Notes: generated by a model not told the origin, from the sequence alone. 64,000 nt of DNA from Promethearchaeota archaeon (GCA_016839555.1 JAEOUA010000007.1:1-64000), one strand, 5' to 3'. Positions 25,352 to 34,633 are shown, counted from the first letter of the stretch. A program made the numbers and translations.

Positions 25352-25921
25352 ATCTCAATTCCGACTTAAAAAATTTTTTTAAAATCAAAATTTCTTCTAT
25401 ATGTGTTATATTTTCCATTTATCTCATATTTATAGTCTAAAATTATTATATTATCAATAATATTAAAAAAGTATTTGAATAATAATTAAAATAATAATAC
25501 TTCTTTCTATTGAATAAAAAAAAGATGATATTCGCTTATGAAGTTAATGCCTATTAATCCTTGATTATATATGTTTCAAAATAACTGAGCCATTATTTGC
25601 CGATATAGGTTTAGCTATTATAGTTCATTGCGCCTATGTGTTATTTTTAAAATTAAGCAGGAAATCCCTACTTTTTGTCGTACGCTGGAAAAATTTATAC
25701 AAGAAAGTTTTTATAATTTTGTTAGAAATCCAATATATCTTTCTTGGATACCAGTCTTCTTACTTTTGATTGAAAATATCGCCCGTTGGATCTTGATTAA
25801 AGCATTATTAACTCCCATATCAAACTTTTAAGCCAAACAATTAATGCCATCAGATTTTTTAATATTAAAGACTATAATTATATCAATTATATAGTATTTA
25901 AAAAACAAGTGATGTAAAATA
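25352..25921. other. Intergenic region with a possible methyltransferase remnant
   Basis: No intact gene. At 25628-25831 a frame without a good start encodes FYNFVRNPIYLSWIPVFLL, which resembles the membrane motif of isoprenylcysteine/NnrU-type methyltransferases; a second frame just upstream (FADIGLAIIVHCAYVLFLK) could be the preceding membrane helix. This would be a frameshifted remnant. The assignment is weak. Confidence 0.35.
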
Positions 25922-26128
25922 ATGCCAGTTGTTGATGTTAAAGTATGGAAAGGTATTTCAGAAGATATTATAAAAAAGATTATAAGTGGTATAACTAATG
26001 TATTTGTAGATCTTGGTATTCCAAAGCAAGCAGTAGAGGTAATAATACAAGAAATTCCTAAAAAACATTGGGGGATTGAGGGAAAGCCTGCAACAGAATC
26101 TCGCCCAGACGCCGTCCCACCTAAGTAA
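25922..26128 (+). CDS. 4-oxalocrotonate tautomerase-like enzyme
   Basis: The 68-residue protein starts MPVVDVKVWKG, so Pro-1 is exposed after Met removal and can act as the catalytic base of the tautomerase superfamily. Homology continues through the helix DIIKKIISGITNVFVDLG and the strand VEVIIQEIPKKHWGIEGKPA, where family members form the active-site loop and C-terminal hairpin. It catalyses keto-enol shifts of an unknown substrate. The gene stands alone. Confidence 0.9.
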   Translation: MPVVDVKVWKGISEDIIKKIISGITNVFVDLGIPKQAVEVIIQEIPKKHWGIEGKPATESRPDAVPPK

Positions 26129-26243
26129 ATCTTTTGATTAAGAAATTCTTTTTAGATTCACTTGCCCTTCTTATTCTTTACGAAGAACAGGGATTTGCGG
26201 TGATTGAGTTAAAGGGTGGCTGATAAATATTGTTATATTATTC

Positions 26244-26444
26244 TTATTCTTCCTTTTTTTCTTCAATTATTAATTTAGCTGTTGCCATCCAAATAATAAA
26301 AAAGACTATTCCATTTGAAATTGATGAAATAACACTATCTAAGAGGGTCCATTGAAATATCAAATGGAAAATTAGTCCCATAATAACTTGAACTGCCAAG
26401 TATAATAATCCAGTAACTACAAAAATCTTCTTTTTTTTCATCAT
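26244..26444 (-). CDS. Small two-helix membrane protein
   Basis: From the ATG at 26444 (MMKKKKIFVVTGL) this is a 66-residue protein with two hydrophobic helices (about 8-30 and 38-57), a basic N-terminus and a charged tail EEKKEE. The open frame continues upstream to 26546, adding a segment with an amphipathic look that I regard as non-coding. Function is unknown; no partner gene is close. Confidence 0.5.
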   Translation of the reverse strand: MMKKKKIFVVTGLLYLAVQVIMGLIFHLIFQWTLLDSVISSISNGIVFFIIWMATAKLIIEEKKEE

Positions 26445-26558
26445 ATATATTATAAATTGGAAAGGTGATTTATTAAATTTTAAAAAAAATTCAACTATTT
26501 CTGTAATAAATTCACAAAAATTTTTTATGTAAAATATTTGTATCAAAACTTAATAAAA

Positions 26559-26669
26559 GTAGCAGAGAACAAAGCATCAACAAGAAGATTGAAATTTTTA
26601 CTAGGTATATGGTACCAAGAGACTATCCAAATAATAGCAAATACAATAGCTTCAATAGAACATTGAAAT
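26559..26669 (+). CRISPR. Two-repeat CRISPR remnant, rightmost of the island
   Basis: Two degenerate repeats: 26559-26595 (GTAGCAGAGAACAAAGCATC, then AACAAGAAGATTGAAAT) and 26634-26669 (36 bp, ending ATAGAACATTGAAAT), with a 38-bp spacer. Orientation is as in all other arrays. Beyond this point no more repeats were seen. Confidence 0.85.
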
Positions 26670-26729
26670 TTACAACCGGGAAAAAAATTATATATTCTCT
26701 TTAATCTGAGCTATTTATTTTGAAATTGC

Positions 26730-27410
26730 CTAAATAACATCAATATCTAAAATAAAATACCCATTTTTTTGTATTATTTTTTTCTTTTTAATAATAAGTG
26801 GATGGGAAAAAATTGGACCATTAGTTACTATTGTATGGTATTCACCAGTTTCTCCCGATATATCTATTCCTAATTTTTCTAATTTTACTATAATTTCGTT
26901 ATTTAGGATTTTACCTAGGAATTTTTTATTTAATTTATCAGCTTTTACTACTATTATAGTAGCTTTAAATCCAAGATCAAATAATTCATGAAGGAGTTTT
27001 TTTCTTGATTTTTTCCATAACGGCAGGAGAGGATTAATTTTTACAATCGAACATACATATTCAACCCATTTACGGTTTTCTTCTATATCTATATCTCCAA
27101 ATACTCCAAAATAGACTTCTTGCTTTTTTAATTCCTGTAATACGGCAATATAATTTTTCTCATAATCATCCCAAGTAGTAGAACGAGTAATTAATGGAAT
27201 TTCAAGGCTATGAGCTAGCTTTTGGAGCGTATTTAAATTAAGACCATGAGATCTAGACCTTTTCCCATCCTCTCTTAACATATTTAAGAGATATTTTGGG
27301 CGCCCCCCCATTTGTATTGCACGATAAAGTGCTAAACTTGAATCTTTACCGCCACTCCATGAACAAAAAAAATCAAAATTGTTCAGCCCTTTAGTAATGA
27401 GTCTCACCAT
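26730..27410 (-). CDS. dph6: Diphthine-ammonia ligase (Dph6 family)
   Basis: The 226-residue protein is an ATP-pyrophosphatase with the PP-loop SGGKDS at 19-24 and the family-specific end GETGEYHTIVTNGPIFSHP. Dph6 performs the last step of diphthamide synthesis on elongation factor 2, amidating diphthine with ammonia and ATP; the modification exists only in archaea and eukaryotes, which supports an archaeal origin. Length is normal. It is monocistronic as far as seen, with an AT-rich upstream region. Confidence 0.92.
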   Translation of the reverse strand: MVRLITKGLNNFDFFCSWSGGKDSSLALYRAIQMGGRPKYLLNMLREDGKRSRSHGLNLNTLQKLAHSLEIPLITRSTTWDDYEKNYIAVLQELKKQEVYFGVFGDIDIEENRKWVEYVCSIVKINPLLPLWKKSRKKLLHELFDLGFKATIIVVKADKLNKKFLGKILNNEIIVKLEKLGIDISGETGEYHTIVTNGPIFSHPLIIKKKKIIQKNGYFILDIDVI

Positions 27411-27601
27411 CCTTTATTTTTTATTACATAAATAGAATTATAAACTTTATTACTGCTGTAGCATATAATAATAGTGCATAAAGTAGTACTATAATAATTA
27501 TACGATTTTGATATTTAAAAGGATAATATGCAATTAAAGTAGAAAATATAAAATTTTTTGTTATCATTTCTCTATTTATTTTTTTAATAATAGATAATAA
27601 T

Positions 27602-27866
27602 CTATTTAAGATTTAACCCTAAAATATGATTATTATTTAAAGATCTAATAAATAAAACCCCACAATCCGAAATAAAAAAATTTTCAATCTTAATAACGTC
27701 TTTATTGTTTTGATTTTTTATTTGATTATATCCAGAATTATAAAAGCAATCTAATGCTTCTAAAGCTCTTTCTTCAGTTTTCATTAATGCTTTAAACTCA
27801 GAAATTTCCAAAAAAGCAACAAAAGTATTTCCATCAAAATCTTCTAATGGAATCTTTACATGTCCC
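27602..27866 (-). pseudogene. Fragment of a conserved hypothetical, start and end lost
   Basis: The minus-strand frame reads KIPLEDFDGNTFVAFLEISE, then FKALMKTEERALEALDCFYN, and ends FFISDCGVLFIRSLNNNH. It recalls a family of unknown function with a nucleotide-cyclase-like N-terminus (VAF-DI-GFK). No ATG, GTG or TTG precedes KIPLEDF in frame: an upstream ATG is out of frame and a stop follows closely. The only in-frame start is a TTG within AFLEISE (27811). Family members are usually much longer, so it is truncated at the C-terminus as well. Probably inactive. Confidence 0.5.
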
Positions 27867-28060
27867 TACTAATTTTTTGTTTAAATAATATTTAATACCT
27901 TATCATGATTTAAGGTGAAAAAATTAGTTTCTTAAGACTTTTATGCTTTTTCTTTTGCTCTTGTGGATTTTTGTTTATTAATTGTGTTTATTTTTTAATG
28001 TGTTATGATTATCTAGCATAAATATGAATACTTAAATATTTATATAACCAATTCCAATTC

Positions 28061-28528
28061 ATGAGTGCTCCATTAAATTCCTATTTTAATTCAATTAGCC
28101 CTTCTGCAAAATCATTACTTTTAAATAAATCTTTGACCACTATACCTTTTGCAAAAGAAGCAGTTGAATTAATGTGGGGTGAAAAGAGTTTACAACATGT
28201 TTACGAAAAATTGACCTCTTATCAATTCATTTTAAAGTGTATACATTTTGAAACTAGGTATTTATCAATAGATGAAGCTCTCTCAGTTATTAATTTAAAA
28301 AATATCCTTGAATTTTCTTCAGGTTATTCGTTTCGTGGATTAAGTAAATGTAGCAATCCAGAAATCTTCTATATTGATACGGACTTACCTCAAATTCAAG
28401 AAATTAAAAAGAAGTTAATCGAAGAATTGTACAATAAATATTGCACCTATGCAATAAATAATTTAAGATTTACATCAAGAGAATTCAATATTCAAAAAGA
28501 TCTTATAGTAAATTATCCTAATTTTTAA
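28061..28528 (+). CDS. SAM-dependent methyltransferase (Ppm1/LCM-like), C-terminally truncated
   Basis: The first 155 residues match the N-terminal part of the leucine-carboxyl-methyltransferase-like family: SAKSLLLNKSLTTIPFAKEA, then the SAM-binding segment NILEFSSGYSFRGLS and FYIDTDLPQIQEIKKKLIEE. Family members have another 80-130 residues after this, including the rest of the Rossmann fold, so the protein is short and possibly inactive. A clear TATA box (ATTTATATAA, 28038-28047) lies 14 bp before the ATG, implying an almost leaderless transcript. It diverges from the broken gene at 27602. Confidence 0.65.
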   Translation: MSAPLNSYFNSISPSAKSLLLNKSLTTIPFAKEAVELMWGEKSLQHVYEKLTSYQFILKCIHFETRYLSIDEALSVINLKNILEFSSGYSFRGLSKCSNPEIFYIDTDLPQIQEIKKKLIEELYNKYCTYAINNLRFTSREFNIQKDLIVNYPNF

Positions 28529-28610
28529 TTTAAACTTAAGATGAATAATAATTATAATTTAGAAGATAAAATTATTATATAGAAAATTAAGCATTAAAAA
28601 ATGAATGTAA

Positions 28611-28892
28611 ATGTCGAATAAATTTATAATTATGGATAATGATGAAGATAACTGTGCCACTGCCTTGGTTGATATTTCCCACGATACAGAATTAGAAGTA
28701 AATGACGAAATCATCAAAATTAATCAAAATATTCCATTAGGTCATAAATTTGCGTTAAAAAATATTAAGAAAGGAGAAAAAATTATCAAATATGGGCAAA
28801 TAATTGGTATTGCTACCGAAGATATCTCAGTGGGGGACTGGCTACATACTCATAATATTACCAGTCATTATTTAGAGGAGGTATGCCAATAA
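28611..28892 (+). CDS. UxaA-type dehydratase, small SAF-domain subunit
   Basis: The 93-residue protein is the SAF domain of the altronate/galactarate dehydratase family: IPLGHKFALKNIKKGEKIIK, then YGQIIGIATEDISVGDWLHT and HN. In bacteria this domain is usually fused to or encoded before the large subunit, as here. The enzyme removes water from a sugar acid; the substrate cannot be told. Its stop codon overlaps the start of the large-subunit gene by one base (TAATG). Confidence 0.88.
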   Translation: MSNKFIIMDNDEDNCATALVDISHDTELEVNDEIIKINQNIPLGHKFALKNIKKGEKIIKYGQIIGIATEDISVGDWLHTHNITSHYLEEVCQ

Positions 28893-30073
28893 TGGAGGAA
28901 TTTTTAGGATATGAGCGACCCAAGGGAGAGGTAGGAATTCGCAATAAAATCGCCATTATATCTTCGGTAGTCTGTGTAAATCATGTAGCAGAACAAATCT
29001 CACGTCAGATAGAAAATTCGGTTGCAATTACTCATCCGCTTGGATGTGGGCAATTCGGACCAGATTTTTCTTATACGTTAAGAACTCTGGTCGGCTTAGG
29101 GAAGAATCCCAATGTGTATGGAATAGTTGTTGTTGGCCTTGGCTGCGAAAATATAACAAGTAAATTAATTGGAAAGCAGATCAAAAGAGCTAAAAAACCT
29201 ATAGAATATTTCGATGTTCAGGATGTAAAAGGAGGGACAAACGCAGCTATCGAGAAAGGGGTTAAATTAGGCAATAAAATGGCAGAGGAATCTAAAGAAT
29301 TAAAAAGGGAACCATTTGATTTTTCTAATATAATACTAGGTCTTGAATGTGGTGGCTCAGATTCAATTTCGGGAATAACTGCGAACCCTGCTGTTGGAAT
29401 AATTTCAGATAAAATAGTGGAACTTGGGGGCATATCAATTTTACCAGAATTTACAGAATGGCTAGGAACTGAACACTTACTTATGGAAAGAGCCAAAGAT
29501 GAGAGAGTTGCTAAAAAAATAAAGGAAACTATTGATACCTTCCTTAATAACACAATGAAGTTAGGGATAGATTTCAGAGGGATACAACCTACTCCGGGAA
29601 ATATTGAAGGTGGTTTAACCACCATAGAGGAAAAATCGTTGGGTACTATTGCTAAAGCTGGTAAAGCCCCAATTCAAGGAATATTAGAATATTCGGAAAA
29701 ACCAAAAGGAAAAGGTCTCTGGCTGATGGTCGAACCTGGACTCGATGTTGAATCCATGACTGGCTTAGCAGCCGCAAGTGCTCAAATTATTGTAATGACT
29801 ACGGGAAGGGGAAGCCCTTGCGGAAATCCTGTTGCGCCTGTAATTAAGATCTGCGGAAATCCGAAGACCTGCGATTGGATGGCAAGTAATATTGATATTG
29901 ATGCCAGTAAAATTATAACTGAAAATAAAAAAATTGATGATATTGCATCTATTTTATGGGAGAAAGTTAAGCGCACATGCAACGGTGAAAAAACTTATGC
30001 TGAGATTTTAGGTTTTGAAGATATCGCCATTTGGAGATGCTCCGCTGCACCATTCCAAGTTTTTCAATCATAA
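28892..30073 (+). CDS. UxaA-type dehydratase, large catalytic subunit
   Basis: The 393-residue protein is the C-terminal catalytic part of altronate/galactarate dehydratase (UxaA/GarD): FLGYERPKGEVGIRNKIAII, HPLGCGQFGPDF, LGLECGGSDSISGITANPA, and the end TTGRGSPCGNPVAPVIKICG. Conserved cysteines suggest metal binding (iron in characterised members). I start at ATG 28892, eight bases after AGGAGGT, not at 28883 where the ribosome site touches the ATG. With the SAF subunit it forms a two-gene operon. Xylulokinase and TrmB further right may belong to the same sugar-acid metabolism, which is inference. Confidence 0.92.
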   Translation: MEEFLGYERPKGEVGIRNKIAIISSVVCVNHVAEQISRQIENSVAITHPLGCGQFGPDFSYTLRTLVGLGKNPNVYGIVVVGLGCENITSKLIGKQIKRAKKPIEYFDVQDVKGGTNAAIEKGVKLGNKMAEESKELKREPFDFSNIILGLECGGSDSISGITANPAVGIISDKIVELGGISILPEFTEWLGTEHLLMERAKDERVAKKIKETIDTFLNNTMKLGIDFRGIQPTPGNIEGGLTTIEEKSLGTIAKAGKAPIQGILEYSEKPKGKGLWLMVEPGLDVESMTGLAAASAQIIVMTTGRGSPCGNPVAPVIKICGNPKTCDWMASNIDIDASKIITENKKIDDIASILWEKVKRTCNGEKTYAEILGFEDIAIWRCSAAPFQVFQS

Positions 30074-30347
30074 TCATATTAGCATTAATAATATTTCTAC
30101 CATTATTTTTTGCTTTCACCTTTTATTTTGGTAATAACATTTCTTTTATTGGATTAAATTTAAATTTTAAACGAGGAAATTTAATTTATTTAAATTATGA
30201 TGTTCAAAATCTAAATTAAGAATTTTTACTTCATCCTTTAAAAAGTTTTGGATGAATTTTCAAGATATAATAATAAAATATAAATCTTATTAAACAATTA
30301 TTCAAATACTTAAAAAAGATAATAATATTAAATTAATCATAATTATC

Positions 30348-30494
30348 ATGTCAATAAATTCAAAAAGCAAACGGCAATTATTTTGTCCATTTATCGATAC
30401 CTGCAATTTGCCACATATTGGTACTATCTGTCGTTTTCCCGAGTGTAAGCTCTGTCCCGAATATCAATCCAAATTAAAAGCTTTTAAAAAATAA
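30348..30494 (+). CDS. Cys-rich miniprotein (putative zinc-binding)
   Basis: A 48-codon frame from ATG 30348 encodes a protein with Cys at 13, 19, 28, 33 and 36: QLFCPFIDTCNLPHIG, then TICRFPECKLCPEYQ. The regular Cys spacing and GC-richer codons than the flanks support a real gene with a zinc or iron-sulfur site. A TATA-like run lies about 45 bp upstream. Family and function are unknown. Confidence 0.6.
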   Translation: MSINSKSKRQLFCPFIDTCNLPHIGTICRFPECKLCPEYQSKLKAFKK

Positions 30495-30756
30495 TTTAAT
30501 TACTTCTCCCCTCTTAGGGATATTTTTCAGCCATAATTTCTGTTTCTAATAACTCTCTTATTAATTAGAATCTGAAAATTTCTTTAATTTGTTTATTTAG
30601 CTAAATTGAAAGAAAAAGTTAGAATTTACTTTTACACGAGCTTGATATTGGTAAAACCTTTGAGAGCGTAAGACTTTCTTCATAAAATACCAGAAATTAT
30701 TATTTAAAAGATTTATAAAAAAAAATAATTAATAAAAGAAAGAACTTTCAATAATT

Positions 30757-31110
30757 TTATGATTTTGTTCTCCTAAGAATAAAAACACCTATAGCTAAGA
30801 TACCACCAATGATACTCCAAATTATTGCAATCCACATCCAAATAAATATATCGCCAGGGAAGAAAGGGTAAAAAATCCATAAAAATACTAATACAATTAC
30901 CCAAATGATTCCAATAATTTTTTCATTTTTTTCACTTTCAGCCATGAAAAATATTGTGCCGATTACGCCACCACCGATAGACCAAATTATTGCCAACCAC
31001 ATCCAAAAAAAGATATCACCCGGTAAAAAAGGGTATATAATCCACAAAAATACTAAAATAACTACCCAAACAATCCCAAATATCTTTTTTATTTTTTCTA
31101 TATCTGCCAT
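30757..31110 (-). CDS. Membrane protein made of a tandem duplication
   Basis: The 117-residue protein has four hydrophobic helices arranged as two near-identical halves: IFGIVWVVILVFLWI-YPFLPGDIFFWMWLAIIWS (about 10-45) and IIGIIWVIVLVFLWI-YPFFPGDIFIWMWIAIIWS (about 64-99). The halves are also alike in DNA. A strong ribosome site (GGAGAAATAAA) precedes the ATG. Function is unknown. The motif YPF-PGDIF-WMW-AIIW recalls small archaeal membrane proteins that occur in one- or two-unit forms. Confidence 0.8.
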   Translation of the reverse strand: MADIEKIKKIFGIVWVVILVFLWIIYPFLPGDIFFWMWLAIIWSIGGGVIGTIFFMAESEKNEKIIGIIWVIVLVFLWIFYPFFPGDIFIWMWIAIIWSIIGGILAIGVFILRRTKS

Positions 31111-31432
31111 TTTATTTCTCCTATTCCATTTTTTCTTGTTTAGAATATCTAAGTTGTTAATTTATTAGATTTAAAAGAATAGATTTCTAATAATTATAAA
31201 TTTGGATCTTATTCTATAAAAAGATATTTTTTTGTTCCCCAAGGAATTTTACAAGGATATTTTTAAAGGTTATTACTATTAAAGCTTCTGAATGAATAAT
31301 AATGTAATATTGATGTAATATAGTGATATATATTTTGCATCGCAGAACCACACTTTCACGAACATTTAAGGTTTTTTCCATAAATTAAAATACTCGTAAA
31401 TTCCATTTTTTCAATAATTATACCAGCTTGTC
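31111..31432. other. Gene-free stretch
   Basis: No gene, repeat or clear regulatory site seen in these 322 bp apart from AT-rich promoter-like sequence for the flanking minus-strand membrane gene. Confidence 0.35.
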
Positions 31433-31861
31433 TTATTCTTCCCATAACTCTAAAAAGTTGAATTCAGATAATGCATTGATTCTTGGATAGTGTCTTTTAT
31501 CTCTAGTTATTAATCTAATCTTATTTTTGATGGCTATTGAAGCATTTAATAAATCAAATTGAGGTACTCTCTGACCATTCTTATCTAATTCTGCGCAAAT
31601 TTTACCATAAATTTTACTTGAATCATCATCTAAGGTAAGAATTTCTGGAAAATCTATAGTAAATTTATTTAGTTTTTTTCCTTCGGATATTTGTTTTTCT
31701 CTTGATTTTAAACGGTAAATCCCATACCATAATTCACAGAGAGTTATTTGGGTTATTCTTAAATCTTTCCCCTCATCTATTAGTTGATTTAATTTTTTAT
31801 TAATTTCAGATTTTTTACCTCTAAGATAATCTATAGCTATATCCGTTTCAATGATCATCAT
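31433..31861 (-). CDS. vapC: VapC-type PIN-domain toxin
   Basis: A PIN protein of about 142 residues (MIIETDIAIDYLRGKK; TLCELWYGI; QFDLLNASIAI; LITRDKRHY). Three acidic positions are as usual, but the first, normally the Asp of LDTD, is Glu (IETD), which might weaken metal binding. The start could be ATG 31861 or 31858; a GTG at 31876 is less likely. The gene overlaps the end of vapB by about 14 bp. It should be an RNase toxin held by the VapB-like protein. Confidence 0.85.
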   Translation of the reverse strand: MMIIETDIAIDYLRGKKSEINKKLNQLIDEGKDLRITQITLCELWYGIYRLKSREKQISEGKKLNKFTIDFPEILTLDDDSSKIYGKICAELDKNGQRVPQFDLLNASIAIKNKIRLITRDKRHYPRINALSEFNFLELWEE

Positions 31862-32084
31862 TATTAATTGTTTCACCCGTTAGATTTTGGTTTCTTATTC
31901 TTTTTATATCACGTTCTAAACCTTCCCATAATTCAGGATCAAATTTATTTTGCATAGATAACCAAGGATTATTTTTTTTTGAAATTAATCTTTCTATTAC
32001 GGCTGAAAATGATTCTCCTTTACGTTTCTCTCTCTTAAGTAATTTATAAACACGTTCTGATAACGATATAGTTTTTTGTCCCAT
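31848..32084 (-). CDS. vapB: VapB antitoxin (DUF217-like)
   Basis: The 78-residue protein begins MGQKTISLSERVYKLLKREKRKGESFSAVIERLI, the standard N-terminus of the DUF217/VapB family, with a DNA-binding strand-helix-helix. The C-terminal half (ELWEGLERDIKRIRNQN) should wrap the toxin. It precedes and overlaps vapC. TATA-like AT-rich sequence lies just upstream. Confidence 0.88.
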   Translation of the reverse strand: MGQKTISLSERVYKLLKREKRKGESFSAVIERLISKKNNPWLSMQNKFDPELWEGLERDIKRIRNQNLTGETINNDDH

Positions 32085-32397
32085 AGTATTATTAAATAAG
32101 CAGAAGTATTTAAACAGATCTATTTATTTTAAAAATAAAATTTAATCTCCTCATTTAAAAAATTGCTTATCAGAAATAAATTGTATATTACATTTAGAAA
32201 TATTAAAAAAAAACAAAAAATTAGTATAGAAATAATTTAAGCCTTTAATATTAATTTATAATATCCTTTTCTAAAGAGTTAGAATTTTACATTTTTTTGC
32301 CATTAAAACTTTAAAAGCTTAATATAAGTAAAAGATATAAATAGAAATAATGTAAAATACTAAATATAAAAAAAATAAAAAGAGTTAAGTTTAAAAA
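32085..32397. other. Promoter region between vapB and the ferredoxin gene
   Basis: No gene. A TATA-like GATATAAATAG at 32333-32343 about 55 bp upstream of the next ATG is the likely promoter of the ferredoxin operon. Confidence 0.4.
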
Positions 32398-33270
32398 ATG
32401 TGTCAATGGTGTTTGAAGCACGGTGCTGGAAAAAAGTGGTATATGAATGCCAGGAATTATCAAGCAGACCAACTTGGAAATGAAGAGGACATAGTAAATT
32501 ATCTCGAAGAACAGTGGATGAACTTCGAAACAGTGTTCATTAGGAAGATTATGGGAATCTCCTCAAAAAATTTAGGATATAAACTTAAGATGCCGATTAT
32601 CGGTCGATTACTTCGTTGGAAGGCGGAGAGTATGATTCATAGCGAGAAAAAAGGAAGGAATGCTCAGCGAGCTGATGGACATTTTGGTCAAGCCATTCCT
32701 TTAGAAGATGGAAAAGCAATTCTTTCGGAGCTTGCTGCAGAACCCATCTTATGTAATTATTGTATGTGTCGTTGGATGCAGCGGGGTGAAAAAGAAGCGG
32801 TATGTATTAATTTTGGAGCATTATCGGGTGTACTTGAAAAAATGCCGCGTTTTATGCCTAAAGAAAGGACGAATCCAATCGATCGCGAAGAGGCAATTGA
32901 ACTTTTGGAACGAAACAATAAAAAAGGATATATTGCGTCAGTATGGTTCCAACCTGTTCCCTATATCAATGCAATTTGTTCCTGTGAAAGTCCGGAATGC
33001 GGTGGTCTCAATTTAAGAAACAATTTCGGGCTTAATGCGTTCTATAAAGCAGAGTATATCATTCAATTGGACCAAGACAAATGTCAAGGATGCAAAAAAT
33101 GCGTAGCGATGTGCCAATTTAGCGCTATTAGATATATCCCCTCCTTGGGAAGGGTTACAATTAATTATGATAAATGTTTTGGTTGTGGCGTATGCCGTCA
33201 TGCGTGCGAATTTGACGCGCTAAAATTGATACCCAGGGAGGAATATCCCGGGTTTGATGGAACATATTAG
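32398..33270 (+). CDS. Iron-sulfur protein with two C-terminal 4Fe-4S clusters
   Basis: The 290-residue protein has a C-terminal bacterial-type ferredoxin domain with CQGCKKCVAMCQF and CFGCGVCRHACEF, each typical of a [4Fe-4S] cluster. The N-terminal 220 residues are soluble and contain further cysteines: MCQWCLKHG at the start, CNYCMCRWM in the middle, and CSCESPECGG just before the ferredoxin part, which may bind more metal. It is probably an electron-transfer subunit of an unidentified oxidoreductase. The downstream ferredoxin gene follows after 11 bp with a strong ribosome site, so they form an operon. I do not know a named family for the N-terminal part. Confidence 0.8.
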   Translation: MCQWCLKHGAGKKWYMNARNYQADQLGNEEDIVNYLEEQWMNFETVFIRKIMGISSKNLGYKLKMPIIGRLLRWKAESMIHSEKKGRNAQRADGHFGQAIPLEDGKAILSELAAEPILCNYCMCRWMQRGEKEAVCINFGALSGVLEKMPRFMPKERTNPIDREEAIELLERNNKKGYIASVWFQPVPYINAICSCESPECGGLNLRNNFGLNAFYKAEYIIQLDQDKCQGCKKCVAMCQFSAIRYIPSLGRVTINYDKCFGCGVCRHACEFDALKLIPREEYPGFDGTY

Positions 33271-33281
33271 GGGGGAGGATA

Positions 33282-33542
33282 ATGGGAAAAACAAAAATAA
33301 CAATAGATTACTCCTTATGTGGAGAAAATGGAAAGGTAGATCCGAGAGATTGTGCTAAATGTTTAAAAGTGTGTGATCCAGCGGTATTTCTTATGCATGA
33401 AACTATTGGAACTGAAGACCAACAAAAAAATCCATACGACCCCCAAGACTGGAGGATAACTCCAATATGGGGCTCTATTTGCACAAGATGCATGAAATGC
33501 GTAAAAATTTGTCCAGAACAAGCAATTACTGTAGAATGGTAA
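33282..33542 (+). CDS. Small ferredoxin-like protein
   Basis: The 86-residue protein has two cysteine groups: CGENGKVDPRDCAKCLKVCD, an unusual widened motif, and CTRCMKCVKICPE, a standard [4Fe-4S] motif. Both could hold a cluster. A very strong ribosome site (GGGGGGAGGA) precedes ATG 33282. It is cotranscribed with the larger iron-sulfur protein and likely shuttles electrons to or from it. Confidence 0.85.
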   Translation: MGKTKITIDYSLCGENGKVDPRDCAKCLKVCDPAVFLMHETIGTEDQQKNPYDPQDWRITPIWGSICTRCMKCVKICPEQAITVEW

Positions 33543-33843
33543 TTTTTTTCTTTTTATCTTCTATTTTTTAGTTTCAGATTTTCCATTCGTGAGGTTTTAG
33601 GAAGGCATTATTTGAATTTTATTACTAATACAATGAATTATTGATTTCTCCTTTTGAATACCTCAAATTTTAAAAAAATCAATATAGAGTTTATTTGTGT
33701 CGGACGAACGAAATAATTAAAAAGCTATCGACTTTTAAAAACAGTTGTCATTTATATTAAATGTTAGGGATACTAAATTGATTTTACTTAGATAATATAT
33801 TATCTTTTTTCATTCAAATTGCAGTAATTAGGGTAAAGTAAAT
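33543..33843. other. Gene-free stretch
   Basis: About 300 bp with no gene. A short GC-richer patch (GTGTCGGACGAACG at about 33695) has no recognisable fold. Confidence 0.35.
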
Positions 33844-34428
33844 ATGATATATAATGGTATTAATGAGAGAGAATCCCAAATAAAGCTTGCTAAACTATTA
33901 TCTAATGTCTCAAATATGAATGATTATTCTAAATTAAAGGATATTACCACCGAATTATTAGAAAAAAAGAACAAGGAAGAATTTAATAAATATTTGGAGC
34001 TCACAACAATTTGGTTTCAATCTATTTTAGGATTGAAAAATAGTCCGTCAAATGGAACCTCTGATAACAGAAGAATGGTCGGCGTTTCAATGAAAAAATT
34101 TATGAATAAAGTAAATGAATTTCACGATTTTATTTCGCAAAAAAAAGAGTTTTTACTATTCATTCCCAATAAAATAGATTTGTATTCGAAATGCATTAAA
34201 AATAACCCAGAAGCAGTAAGAATTGTGGAAAGTTTTAAAAATATTGCTAACAAGAATTTGGAAAAGCTTAATTTAATTATTAATGATTTCAATATATTTT
34301 TATTCAAACTTGAAGGAAATAATAATAGAGAAGAAAAGCAATATTATTTAAAAATTCAAGATGCTCTTCTTAAATTACTCATATTACTTCATGAACCAAT
34401 TAATAATGTGTTTTTTCGGTTTGAATAG
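33844..34428 (+). CDS. Helical protein of unknown function
   Basis: The 194-residue protein is predicted by eye to be almost all helix, rich in Lys, Asn and Glu, with no signal peptide, membrane segment or cysteine motif. I do not recognise any family. The gene is flanked by promoter-like AT-rich DNA on both sides and stands alone on the plus strand. Coding status is supported by length and by normal codon usage. Confidence 0.6.
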   Translation: MIYNGINERESQIKLAKLLSNVSNMNDYSKLKDITTELLEKKNKEEFNKYLELTTIWFQSILGLKNSPSNGTSDNRRMVGVSMKKFMNKVNEFHDFISQKKEFLLFIPNKIDLYSKCIKNNPEAVRIVESFKNIANKNLEKLNLIINDFNIFLFKLEGNNNREEKQYYLKIQDALLKLLILLHEPINNVFFRFE

Positions 34429-34633
34429 TGCTTAAGACCAGCTCTTTCTTTAAAAAAAGAGATAATTCAAATTTCAAGATAATTTGAATATTGAGATAAA
34501 AATTATTATAAACAACTCCATTATCTAATTATTCATAACAAAGTCAATTTATTGGTGCATTTTAATTAAAAAAATTATAACTCCAAGATTTAAAATTGTA
34601 TTCTTTTGTTCAGCATTTAATTTATTTGCTGAA

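Noticed and set aside
30031..30219. A 62-codon hydrophobic frame at the end of the dehydratase gene
   Set aside because: It overlaps the end of the large-subunit gene in another frame, has no ribosome site, and its composition is that of random AT-rich DNA.
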